Assembly: GCA_024641745.1 (NCBI GenBank)
Contig: JAHECL010000008.1
Coordinates: 1 to 41,005 of the forward strand
DNA length: 41,005 nt
Direction: 5' to 3'
Origin: Gemmatimonadota bacterium
GTDB taxonomy: Bacteria; Gemmatimonadota; Gemmatimonadetes; Gemmatimonadales; GWC2-71-9
The notes beneath the pieces were generated by a model that ran no database searches, was not told where the DNA came from, and saw only the letters and a program-made list of their open reading frames with translations. Below, in pieces: positions 31,343-39,284 of the stretch. The position numbers and the translations under genes are program-made. How positions within the stretch are numbered: the stretch's first letter is position 1; each line of letters begins with the position of its first letter.

Positions 31343-32411
31343 CCGCCAGGATGCGCTCGTAGAGCGCGATATGTGCCTCGGCCATCTGCTGACGCGTGAA
31401 CTTCTCCACCACTCGCCGACGCCCCGCCGCGCCCATCCGGGCCCGCATGCCACGATCGCCCGCCAGCTCGGTCATCGCCCGTGCCAGCGCCTCGGGGTCC
31501 CGCAACGGCACCACCAGGCCCGTTTCGCCGTGAGAACTAACCTCGCGCAGTCCACTGGGCAAGTCGGTGGTGATGACCGGACGACCCGCCGCCATCGCCT
31601 CCACCGCCGCCAGGCCGAACATCTCCTCCACCGTCACCGACGGCAACACGAGGAAATGGGCCTCGGCCATGCGGCGCGGAATGTCCTCGTCCGGATACTG
31701 GCCATACCACCGCACCCGGTCGGTCACCGCAAGCGCCTGCGCCAGCGTCCGCAGGCGCGGAGCCTCGGGACCCGTCCCGACGATGTCCAGCCGCAGCTCG
31801 GGCACCCGCTCCAGCGCCCGGAGGAGGATGTCCACCCCCTTGTATCGCACCAGCCGGCCGATGAACAGCGCCCGGATCGGCCCCTCTGCCGGCTCGGGCG
31901 GCACGTCGGCCCACCGGCTCTCGTCGATGCCGAATGGGATCACCTCGACCTTGGTTTCCAGGCCTTCAAGCTCGCCGCAAAGCGCGATATGGGCCCGGCT
32001 CGGCACCACGATGCCCTTGGCGCGCTTGAGCGTGATCCGGGATGCGATCCGCTGGGGGCTCTTCTTCTGGTCGGCATGCTGGGTGACGACCAGCGGTGTC
32101 CGGCGTGCACGCAGCATGACGGCCACGTCGGCCAGGGTGTGCGGGTGGTGGACGTGGATGATGTCGGCGCGGTGCCACGCCGCCGCGAGGTACCCCGGCG
32201 CGAAGTCCTGGGAGCCGAGCGTCCCGAACGAGAAGACCCGCGTGATGCGCGACTGCTGACGGGAGCGGCGGTCCCCGCGGGCCTTGCTCTCGACGGCGAC
32301 CACCTCCACCTCGTGGCCCAGCGCCGCGGCGCCCTCGGCGAGATCCTGCACGACGCGCTCCCGGCCACCGGAGTGCGGCCAGTAGTACCGGGACAGGTGA
32401 AGAATGCGCAT
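31332..32411 (-). CDS. glycosyltransferase family 4 protein
   Basis: This 359-residue GT-B fold enzyme transfers an activated sugar in glycan synthesis. The N-terminal Rossmann domain starts MRILHLSRYYWPHSGGRERV with the acceptor-side GG motif. The C-terminal domain has LFIGRLVRYKGVDILLRAL, IVGTGPEAPRL and the EMFGLAAVEAMAAGRPVI motif, where the donor contacts lie. The donor and product are unknown. ATG 32411 is preferred over an upstream in-frame GTG at 32426, since a TATATT box lies just 5 nt upstream. It is divergent from a second GT4 gene. Confidence 0.9.
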   Translation of the reverse strand: MRILHLSRYYWPHSGGRERVVQDLAEGAAALGHEVEVVAVESKARGDRRSRQQSRITRVFSFGTLGSQDFAPGYLAAAWHRADIIHVHHPHTLADVAVMLRARRTPLVVTQHADQKKSPQRIASRITLKRAKGIVVPSRAHIALCGELEGLETKVEVIPFGIDESRWADVPPEPAEGPIRALFIGRLVRYKGVDILLRALERVPELRLDIVGTGPEAPRLRTLAQALAVTDRVRWYGQYPDEDIPRRMAEAHFLVLPSVTVEEMFGLAAVEAMAAGRPVITTDLPSGLREVSSHGETGLVVPLRDPEALARAMTELAGDRGMRARMGAAGRRRVVEKFTRQQMAEAHIALYERILAGRR

Positions 32412-32416
32412 GACAC

Positions 32417-32422
32417 AATATA
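32417..32422 (-). promoter_or_regulatory. extended -10 box for the glycosyltransferase gene
   Basis: TGGTATATT on the minus strand contains an extended -10 (TGn before TATATT). Only 5 nt separate it from the ATG at 32411, so the transcript would be leaderless or nearly so. No -35 hexamer is evident, as often with extended -10 promoters. Confidence 0.5.
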
Positions 32423-32488
32423 CCACGGGCAGGTACGCGGGTTCCGCCGCCCTTGGATGTGACGCCGGTCACGGCCATCTTTCCCGCC

Positions 32489-33604
32489 GTGCGCGCCGTC
32501 ATCGTCTCCCACACCTACGCGAATCCCGCCTCCCGCGGCAAGCTGCACGCGCTCGCCGGACAGGGCACCGCGCTCGCGGTCGCCGTGCCCGCGGCATGGA
32601 AGCCGCCGGGGTCGGGCGAGGCGCTCACCGCCTCCTTCGGGGAGGACAACGGCGTCCGGATCGTGCCGATTGCGACCCGCGGCGGGGACCCCGGTGGTGC
32701 ACCCGGCTCGTGGCAGCCGTCGGCCCTGCGGCGGTTGCTCACCGATTTCCGGCCGGACATCGTGCAGGTCGAGGAGGAGCCATCGACCCGGGTCGCCGCC
32801 GTCGTCACCCGCCTGGCCCGCGAACTGAAGATCCCCTCCGTGGCATTTACCACCGAGAGCCTCGAACGGGGCCACACCCTCCTGCCCAGGCTGCGGCGCC
32901 GTCGCACCCTGACCCGGGCGCGCGGGCTCCTGGGCGCCAACACCCTTGCCACCCGTCTCGCCTGCGGGGATTTCCCGGCGCTCCTCGGTGGGTCAATCCC
33001 CCAGCTCGGCCTCCCGGTCCCGAGCGCCCTCGCGCGGGAAGCACACCCACCTCTCGCCGTCGGATTTGTCGGGCGGCTCGTCCCGGAGAAAGGGCTTGAC
33101 GTCCTCTTCAAGGCCTGCGTCCGGCTCTACGGGGCGTGGACGCTGACCGTGGCCGGCACCGGCCCCGAACAGGAGGCGCTCGAGGCCCTGGCCGAACGGC
33201 TGGGCATCTCGTCCCGGATCACGTGGCTGGGGGGCGTCCCGCAGCGCGACCTCGTGACCCTCTGGCCCCGGCTCGACTGCCTGGTGGCGCCCTCACGCGC
33301 CACGTCCGAGTGGGTCGAGACCCACCCGCTGCAGGTGCTCGAGGCGATGGGACACGGCGTGGCCGTCGTCGTGAGTGACGCGGGCGCCCTGCCGGAGACG
33401 GTCGGCGGGGCGGGACTCGTCTTCCCGGACGGACACGCCGACGCCCTGACCGAGGCGCTCAGCCGGTTGCTCGCCGACCCCGAGTTGCGGGAGCGGCTGG
33501 CGGCGGAGGGCCGCCGTCGGGTCATTGCGGAATTCGTGGATGACGCGGTCGCCCGGAAGACGCTGGGCTTCTGGCAGGCAGTCCTGCAGGAACGGGCCTC
33601 CTAG
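32489..33604 (+). CDS. glycosyltransferase family 4 protein
   Basis: This 371-residue GT-B enzyme has the donor-domain motifs VGFVGRLVPEKGLDVL, VAGTGPEQEALE and the E-x7-E-like region ETHPLQVLEAMGHGVAVVV. It differs clearly from the divergent neighbour, so it is not a recent copy. The N-terminal domain (RAVIVSHTYANPASRGKLHAL) suggests the start is GTG at 32489. A TTG at 32453 would add 12 residues. No strong ribosome binding site is seen for either. The stop codon overlaps that of the convergent dehydrogenase gene by 4 nt (CTAG). Confidence 0.88.
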   Translation: MRAVIVSHTYANPASRGKLHALAGQGTALAVAVPAAWKPPGSGEALTASFGEDNGVRIVPIATRGGDPGGAPGSWQPSALRRLLTDFRPDIVQVEEEPSTRVAAVVTRLARELKIPSVAFTTESLERGHTLLPRLRRRRTLTRARGLLGANTLATRLACGDFPALLGGSIPQLGLPVPSALAREAHPPLAVGFVGRLVPEKGLDVLFKACVRLYGAWTLTVAGTGPEQEALEALAERLGISSRITWLGGVPQRDLVTLWPRLDCLVAPSRATSEWVETHPLQVLEAMGHGVAVVVSDAGALPETVGGAGLVFPDGHADALTEALSRLLADPELRERLAAEGRRRVIAEFVDDAVARKTLGFWQAVLQERAS

Positions 33605-34662
33605 TACTCCAGCGGCAGGTGCACCGGCCTGCCGTCCCGCGCGGACAAGTACAGCCCGATCAGCAGCTCGAGCGAACGCAGTCCCTCGCGACCGTCGGTG
33701 TCGGCTGGCGCCTCGCCCCGGAGCGCTGCGATCACGTTCTCGTAGTATGCGGCATGGCCGAAGCCGTACACCGAGGTCGTCTGGTAGCTCGCGTCCGCCG
33801 CGAGGGCATCGTCGGGATCGCTGTCGGCGAACTCCCAGTGCTCGATCTGGTTGACCGCCACGCCGCCCACCCGCGCGGTGCCGCGCTCGCCGATGATCGT
33901 GATCGAGCCCTCGAGGTTCTTCGGGTAGGTCAGCATCGTCACGTTGATGGAGCCGAGGGCGCCGGAGCGCCAGCGGATGTTGGCCACCCCGGTGTCTTCG
34001 ACCTCGATCTGCCGTGCGAGGGTGGCGGTGAAGGCCTGCACCGACTCCACCGGACCGACCAGCCAGTCGAGCAGGTCCACGTAATGGCTCGCCTGATTCA
34101 TGAAGGCCCCACCGTCGAACTCCCAGGTGCCCCGCCATGCCGCGCTGTCATAATACGCCTGCGGACGGTTCCAGAAGACGTTCACGTTGACCATGTACAC
34201 CTGGCCGAACCGCTGCTTCTCGACTGCCCGCTTGAGCAGCTGCACCGTGGCGTTCCGCCGGTTCTGCTTGACCACGAACAGGCGCACCCCCGCCTCGTCG
34301 CACGCCTGCACCATTGCCTGCCCGTCGGACCAGCGGGTGGCCATCGGCTTCTCGGTCACGACATGCCGTCCCGCCTTCGCGGCCTCGATCGCCTGCGACG
34401 CGTGGAGTCCGCTCGGGGTGGCGAGGATGACCACGTCGGCGCTCGACCCGGCGAGCAGCTCCGTCAGGGAGCGAAAGCCGGGGACACCGGTCGCCGCCTG
34501 GGCGCGGGCCAGCGCGTCGGCGTTGATGTCACACACCGCCACCAGCTCGGCGCCGGCCTCGTGCCTGGCGATCGCCTCGACGTGTCGGTCGGCGATGCGG
34601 CCGCAGCCGACGAGGGCAAAGCGGATCTTGCGGGTTCGGATCGGGTCGCGCGTTGGGGGCAT
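33601..34662 (-). CDS. Gfo/Idh/MocA oxidoreductase, WbpB/WlbA-like
   Basis: This 353-residue NAD-dependent sugar dehydrogenase has the Rossmann motif ALVGCGRIADRH at about 16-27 and the family motif VTEKPMATRWSDG. The C-terminal domain shows KQNRRNATVQLLKRAVEK, WEFDGGAFMNQASHYVDLL and LTYPKNLEGSITI. These resemble the UDP-GlcNAcA 3-dehydrogenases (WbpB/WlbA) that oxidise UDP-N-acetylglucuronate towards di-N-acetylated mannuronate. The partner aminotransferase and acetyltransferase are not in the window, so the substrate is inferred. A TAGAAT box overlaps the hflX stop upstream and may be its -10. Confidence 0.88.
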   Translation of the reverse strand: MPPTRDPIRTRKIRFALVGCGRIADRHVEAIARHEAGAELVAVCDINADALARAQAATGVPGFRSLTELLAGSSADVVILATPSGLHASQAIEAAKAGRHVVTEKPMATRWSDGQAMVQACDEAGVRLFVVKQNRRNATVQLLKRAVEKQRFGQVYMVNVNVFWNRPQAYYDSAAWRGTWEFDGGAFMNQASHYVDLLDWLVGPVESVQAFTATLARQIEVEDTGVANIRWRSGALGSINVTMLTYPKNLEGSITIIGERGTARVGGVAVNQIEHWEFADSDPDDALAADASYQTTSVYGFGHAAYYENVIAALRGEAPADTDGREGLRSLELLIGLYLSARDGRPVHLPLEY

Positions 34663-34689
34663 GGGCGCCGATGGGTTGAGGGTTACGGT

Positions 34690-34695
34690 ATTCTA
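34690..34695 (-). promoter_or_regulatory. candidate -10 box for the dehydrogenase gene
   Basis: TAGAAT on the minus strand matches five of six consensus bases and overlaps the hflX stop codon (34695-34693). The leader to the ATG at 34662 would be about 20 nt. No good -35 hexamer is present. Confidence 0.4.
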
Positions 34696-35922
34696 GCCGA
34701 CCGGCGGGGCACCCGCCACGCTGGTTCCCAGCACCTCCACCCCGTCGTGCCGGAGGCGCGCCAGGTCCTCGGGCGGGAGCCGCACCAGCAGGTCGAACCC
34801 CTCGGCCGAGTCCCGCCGCTCCATCACCTCGCCCAGCCGGTAGAGCGCCGCGAGCCGGGCGCCATCGGTAAGGGGCAGCCGCAGCCAGGTCGGCGGTCGC
34901 AGCTCCTTCTCCCGTTCCCGGAGCGCCGCCCGCAGGGTGGCGAGGCCGTCGGTCCGCATCGTCGTCGTCAGGACCGCGCCGGGATAGATCGCGGAGACCC
35001 GGCGCCCGAAGTCGACGGGGTCGGCCAGCTGGTCCATCTTGTTGAACACCGGCAGCACCGGTCGGTCCTGGAGCCCCAGCTCGAGGAGCACCTCCTCCAC
35101 CACCTGCATCTGCTCTTCCCACGACGGGTGGCTCGCGTCGACCACGTGCAGCAGCATGTCGGCCGAACGCGCCTCCTCGAGGGTGGCGCGGAAGCTGGCG
35201 ACGAGATGGTGGGGCAGCTTCCGGATGAAGCCCACCGTGTCGGTCACCCGCGCCCGGTACCCCTCCCCCAGTTCCACCTCGCGGGTCAGCGTATCCAGGG
35301 TGGCGAAGAGCCGGTCCTCGACGACGATTTCGTGCTGCCCCGAGAGGCCCCGCAGGATGCTTGACTTCCCCGCGTTGGTGTAGCCGACGAGGCTGACGCT
35401 CAGCATCGGCGTGCGGCCTGCCCGGATCGTCTCGCGATGACGCTCGACGTCCCGCAGCTTGCCCTTCAGCCACTGGATCTTCTGGCGGATCATCCGGCGG
35501 TCGGTCTCGAGCTGCGTTTCGCCGGGCCCGCGGAGGCCGATGCCGCCCCGGATGCGGGAGAGGTGGGTCCACATCCGGCGCAGGCGTGGCAGGAGGTATT
35601 CGAGCTGGGCCAGCTCCACCTGCAGCTTGGCCTCGTGGCTCCGCGCCCGCGTCGAGAAGATGTCGAGAATCACCTCGGCCCGGTCCATGACGCGCACCTT
35701 GAGCTCCCGCTCGAGGTTGGCGCCCTGCATCGGCGACAGCTCGTCGTCGAAGATCACGAGCGTGGCTCCCGTCGCCGCCACGAGCGCCGCCAGCTCCTCC
35801 ACCTTTCCTTCCCCGATGAGCGTCCCCGGATGGGGGGACTCGACCTGCTGGGTCAGCCGGTCGAGCACCCTGGCGCCGGCGGTGTCCACCAGGCGCGCCA
35901 ACTCGTCCAGGTGCTCCTGCAT
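34693..35922 (-). CDS. hflX: GTPase HflX
   Basis: HflX binds 50S subunits and splits stalled or heat-damaged ribosomes. From ATG 35922 it has 409 residues. The HflX domain shows HPGTLIGEGKVEEL, FDDELSPMQGANLE and RGGIGLRGPGETQLETDRR. The G domain has G1 GYTNAGKSS, G3 DTVGFI and G4 NKMD. The homologous N-terminus appears to begin earlier. The in-frame codons upstream encode ESPAERAILVAAPRKGSPDV, the usual first strand of the family, but contain no ATG, GTG or TTG back into rarA. ATC at 36009-36007 is the only start-like codon (438 residues). The gene may use a rare start, be slightly truncated, or contain a base error. Confidence 0.93.
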   Translation of the reverse strand: MQEHLDELARLVDTAGARVLDRLTQQVESPHPGTLIGEGKVEELAALVAATGATLVIFDDELSPMQGANLERELKVRVMDRAEVILDIFSTRARSHEAKLQVELAQLEYLLPRLRRMWTHLSRIRGGIGLRGPGETQLETDRRMIRQKIQWLKGKLRDVERHRETIRAGRTPMLSVSLVGYTNAGKSSILRGLSGQHEIVVEDRLFATLDTLTREVELGEGYRARVTDTVGFIRKLPHHLVASFRATLEEARSADMLLHVVDASHPSWEEQMQVVEEVLLELGLQDRPVLPVFNKMDQLADPVDFGRRVSAIYPGAVLTTTMRTDGLATLRAALREREKELRPPTWLRLPLTDGARLAALYRLGEVMERRDSAEGFDLLVRLPPEDLARLRHDGVEVLGTSVAGAPPVG

Positions 35923-36040
35923 CGCCGAGACGTCGGGCGACCCCTTGCGGGGTGCGGCGACGAGAATGGCCCGCTCGGCCGGGCTCTCAACATTGATGAG
36001 GTCTCTGATGGCGCCTGGTTCCCCTGCTGCTGTGGAAGGA

Positions 36041-37363
36041 CTACCCGCGGTCGGCCTGCTCGCCTGTCCCCCTGCCCTGCCGTTCCCACCACGCCATCCG
36101 TTCGGCGATCCGCTTCTCCAGCCCCATCGGACCCGGCTCGTAGAACCGTTCGCCCTCGAGGCCCGCCGGAAGGTACTCCTGGGAAATGTACGCCGCTGGC
36201 GCGTCGTGCGCGTAGCGATACCCTTTCCCGTAGTCGAGCTCCTTCATGAGCCCGGTCACGGCATTCCGGAGATGCAGCGGCACCGGGGCCGCCGGGGTCC
36301 GTTGCGCCGCCTCCCGCGCCGCCGCCCAGGCGGTGTAGACCCGGTTCGACTTCGGCGCGGTCGCCAGGTAGACGATCGCCTCCGCGAGCGCGAGTTCGCC
36401 TTCCGGAGCGCCGAGAAAATCGTACGCCTCCTTGGCGGCGAGCGCGACGTGCAGCGCCTGCGGGTCCGCCAGCCCGACATCCTCCGTCGCCATGCGCACC
36501 ATGCGACGGGCGAGGTAGAGCGGCGTCTCGCCGCCCTCGATCATCCGCGCCAGCCAGTACAGCGCGGCCTGCGGGTCGCTGCCCCGGACCGCCTTGTGCA
36601 GCGCGGAGATCAGGTTGTAGTGCCCCTCTCCAGACTTGTCGTAGGCCGGCAGCCGGCGGGCGAAGACATCCGCCGCAATCTCCCGGGTGACTTCCCCGCC
36701 CAGCCCCACCTGCTGCGACGCGGCCTCGAGCGCCGTGAGCGCCCGGCGGGCATCGCCGTCCGCGGCGGAGGCCAGGAACGCGATGGCCTCGTCCGTCACC
36801 CGCAACTCCATCGCGCCGAGCCCCCGCTCCCGCTCGGTCACCGCGCGCCGGAGGAGCGCCGCGAGATCCTCCTCCGGGAGCGGCTCCAGCACATACACCC
36901 GCGACCGGGACAGGAGGGCGGCATTCAGCTCGAAACTGGGATTCTCGGTGGTGGCGCCGATGAGGGTGATGAGCCCGGACTCGACGGCGGGGAGGAAGGC
37001 ATCCTGCTGCCCGCGGTTGAAGCGGTGGATCTCATCGCAGAAGAAGATCGTCTCCCGCCCGAGCCGGCGCCGGTCCTCCGCCTCGCGGAGGATCTCCCGC
37101 ACCCGCTGCACTCCCTCGGTGACCGCGCTGAAGGTGACGAACTCGCGCTCGGTGTGACGGGCAATCACGCGGGCCAGGGTGGTCTTCCCGGAGCCCGGCG
37201 GCCCCCAGAGGATGACGCTCCCGACGTCCCCCCGGCGGATCGCATCGCCGAGCGCCCGGCCCGGCGCCAGGAGGTGCGCCTGCCCCACGACTTCGTCGAG
37301 GGTGCGGGGACGAAGCCGGGCGGCGAGTGGCTCCGCCGGTGCGAAGAGGGACGGCTCGTTCAC
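36041..37363 (-). CDS. rarA: replication-associated recombination protein A
   Basis: RarA (MgsA) is an AAA+ ATPase related to clamp loaders that acts at stalled forks. The 440-residue protein has LAARLRPRTLDEVVGQAHLL at about 13-32, Walker A GPPGSGKTT at about 54-62, Walker B IFFCDEIHRFN, sensor 1 IGATTENPSFE and the arginine-finger region LLSRSRVY. The C-terminal tetramerisation part includes YDKSGEGHYNLISALHKAVR and MVRMATEDVGLADP. All motifs are intact. It lies 10 nt after the ZIP transporter gene. Confidence 0.96.
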   Translation of the reverse strand: MNEPSLFAPAEPLAARLRPRTLDEVVGQAHLLAPGRALGDAIRRGDVGSVILWGPPGSGKTTLARVIARHTEREFVTFSAVTEGVQRVREILREAEDRRRLGRETIFFCDEIHRFNRGQQDAFLPAVESGLITLIGATTENPSFELNAALLSRSRVYVLEPLPEEDLAALLRRAVTERERGLGAMELRVTDEAIAFLASAADGDARRALTALEAASQQVGLGGEVTREIAADVFARRLPAYDKSGEGHYNLISALHKAVRGSDPQAALYWLARMIEGGETPLYLARRMVRMATEDVGLADPQALHVALAAKEAYDFLGAPEGELALAEAIVYLATAPKSNRVYTAWAAAREAAQRTPAAPVPLHLRNAVTGLMKELDYGKGYRYAHDAPAAYISQEYLPAGLEGERFYEPGPMGLEKRIAERMAWWERQGRGTGEQADRG

Positions 37364-37373
37364 GCCGCCGACC

Positions 37374-38096
37374 CTAGCCGCCCCACCGCTGGAGCAGCGA
37401 GTGTGTCAGGAAGAACGCCGCCGCCCCGCCGAAGAAGGGCAGCGCCGTCCCCCAGCCGCGCTTGGCCTGGAATTCCGGCACCAGGTCGGAGGCGGCCACA
37501 TACAGCGTGACGCCCGCCGCCAGGGCGAGGCCCCATTCGGCCAGCGGCGCCGCCCGCTCGGTGAGCAGCACCCCGAGCACCGTCGCAAGGCCGAGCACCG
37601 CCGCCGCTCCGATGGCGCGTCGGGGTCCCTGTCCCCCCGCCATGATCATGCTCGCGATGGTCACCCCCTCCGGCAGCTTGTGGAGGAAGACGGCGAGGAA
37701 GAGCAGCAGGCCGAGCTGGGGCGAGACCAGCATCCCGGCGGCGATGGCGACGCCGTCGAAGAGGCTGTGGATCGAGAGCCCGAGCAGCGCGCTCATGCCG
37801 GCCTTGGCGCCGACCCGGTGGGTCTCGACCCCGTAGTGGAAGTGCTGGGTGAAGACATGCTGGGAAAGGTGGACCCCGAAGTAGCCGGCAAAGACAAACA
37901 CCCCCGGCAGCACCGAGGCCCCGCCCTGGAAGACCTCGGGCAGCACGCCCACCAGCACCACCGCCAGCATGAACCCCGCGCCGAAGGCGATCAGTCCCTC
38001 GATGAACTGCAGCCCCCGCTGCAGGTGCCGCACCACCACCACCGCACCGATCACGTTGCCGGCGGCGGCCAGCAGACCCAGGCTCAGCGGATGCAC
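37374..38096 (-). CDS. ZIP-family metal transporter
   Basis: This 240-residue integral membrane protein is predicted to have about seven or eight helices. The metal-path motifs of the ZIP family are present: HSLFDG (H110) in helix 4 and HKLPEG (H139) in helix 5. A His-rich loop (HLSQHVFTQHFHYGVETHR at about 76-94) may bind metal before transport. Zinc, iron or manganese are possible substrates. The start is GTG at 38096, which overlaps the CCA-transferase gene by 13 nt. Confidence 0.93.
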   Translation of the reverse strand: MHPLSLGLLAAAGNVIGAVVVVRHLQRGLQFIEGLIAFGAGFMLAVVLVGVLPEVFQGGASVLPGVFVFAGYFGVHLSQHVFTQHFHYGVETHRVGAKAGMSALLGLSIHSLFDGVAIAAGMLVSPQLGLLLFLAVFLHKLPEGVTIASMIMAGGQGPRRAIGAAAVLGLATVLGVLLTERAAPLAEWGLALAAGVTLYVAASDLVPEFQAKRGWGTALPFFGGAAAFFLTHSLLQRWGG

Positions 38097-39283
38097 GCTA
38101 TCTCCTTGGCGCGGGCGAGGAGTGTCTCCCGCACGTTCAACGTTGGATCGTCCACCACGGACGCCAGCAACCGTTCGAGGACCTGCCCCACCATCGGGCC
38201 GGCCGGGATCCCGGCAGCCAGCAACTCCTGACCGGAGACGGCGAGATCCCCCCGACGGAGCGGACTCCCCGCCTCACGCACCGCGGCCATCACCTCGGCC
38301 CACGGGAACGGCCTCGCGTGCCGGAGCCGCCAGAGCTCGGCCAGGTCGTCGGCGGCATCGCCGACGGCGGCCATCCACTGCCGGACATCCCGCGGGGCCA
38401 CGCCGGAGGGTTCGGCCGGACCAGAGACCAGGGCGGAGGCGCGGGCGATTTCCGCGTTGGACATCCGCAGCCGGCTGAGCACCGCGACCGGGTCGGCGAG
38501 GAAGAGCACCGACAGGACGACCGGGTCGCGACGGGCGGGGGCGTCGTCGCCCTGCCAGGCCTCGACCGCCGCCGCGGACCAGAGCTGGGGCAGCCAGATC
38601 CCGGCGGCGCCCGACTTGTCCCAGAGCGACACCAGGCGCCGGAGCGAACGGGTCGTCGCCAGCCCCTTGATCCACTCGTCCCGCACCCGCTCGGCCGACA
38701 GCTGCCCGAGTCCGCTCGCCGCGGCCGTGACGGCCTCCCACGTCGCCGGGTCGATCGCGAACTCGAACCGTGCGGTGAACCGCAACGCCCGCAGTACCCG
38801 GAGATAGTCCTCACGGAAGCGGGCCGGCGGGTCGCCCACGGCACGGAGGCGCCGCCGTGCGATGTCGTCCGCCCCGCCGAACGGGTCGCGCCACTCGCCG
38901 CGAAGCGGATGGTAGGCGATGGCGTTGACGGTGAAGTCCCGTCGCGCCAGGTCTTCGTCGAGCGAGACGCCGTACGCCACCTCGGCGTGCCGTCCGTCGG
39001 TCTGCACGTCATGCCGGAAGGTGGTCACCTCGTGCAGCACCCGATCGGGATCGAACACGCCGACCGTCCCGTACCTGACGCCGACCGCCACGGTGCGCTT
39101 GAAGAGCGCCTGCACCTCGGTGGGCGTGGCGGACGTGGCCAGGTCGAAGTCGTTCTGGGGATCACCGAGCAGCGTGTCCCGGACGGCACCGCCGACGCAC
39201 CACGCCTCGTGCCCCGCCGCCTCGAGGGTGCGCGCGATCTCCAGCACCCCGTCGGGGACCGGGATCCTCTCGGGAAAGGCCAT
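38084..39283 (-). CDS. cca: CCA tRNA nucleotidyltransferase (class II, PcnB-like family)
   Basis: This 399-residue enzyme is a class II nucleotidyltransferase that adds CCA to tRNA 3' ends; the family also includes poly(A) polymerases. Motifs are the GGAVRDTLLG P-loop-like segment, the metal-binding DFDLATSA, RRDFTVNAIAY, and the helical neck EDYLRVLRALRFTARF. It has no HD domain. tRNA-Val in this window lacks an encoded CCA and so needs such an enzyme. ATG 39283 is preferred (MAFPERIPV). The gene lies 1 nt after the L-asparaginase gene. Confidence 0.9.
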   Translation of the reverse strand: MAFPERIPVPDGVLEIARTLEAAGHEAWCVGGAVRDTLLGDPQNDFDLATSATPTEVQALFKRTVAVGVRYGTVGVFDPDRVLHEVTTFRHDVQTDGRHAEVAYGVSLDEDLARRDFTVNAIAYHPLRGEWRDPFGGADDIARRRLRAVGDPPARFREDYLRVLRALRFTARFEFAIDPATWEAVTAAASGLGQLSAERVRDEWIKGLATTRSLRRLVSLWDKSGAAGIWLPQLWSAAAVEAWQGDDAPARRDPVVLSVLFLADPVAVLSRLRMSNAEIARASALVSGPAEPSGVAPRDVRQWMAAVGDAADDLAELWRLRHARPFPWAEVMAAVREAGSPLRRGDLAVSGQELLAAGIPAGPMVGQVLERLLASVVDDPTLNVRETLLARAKEIACIR

Positions 39284-39284
39284 G

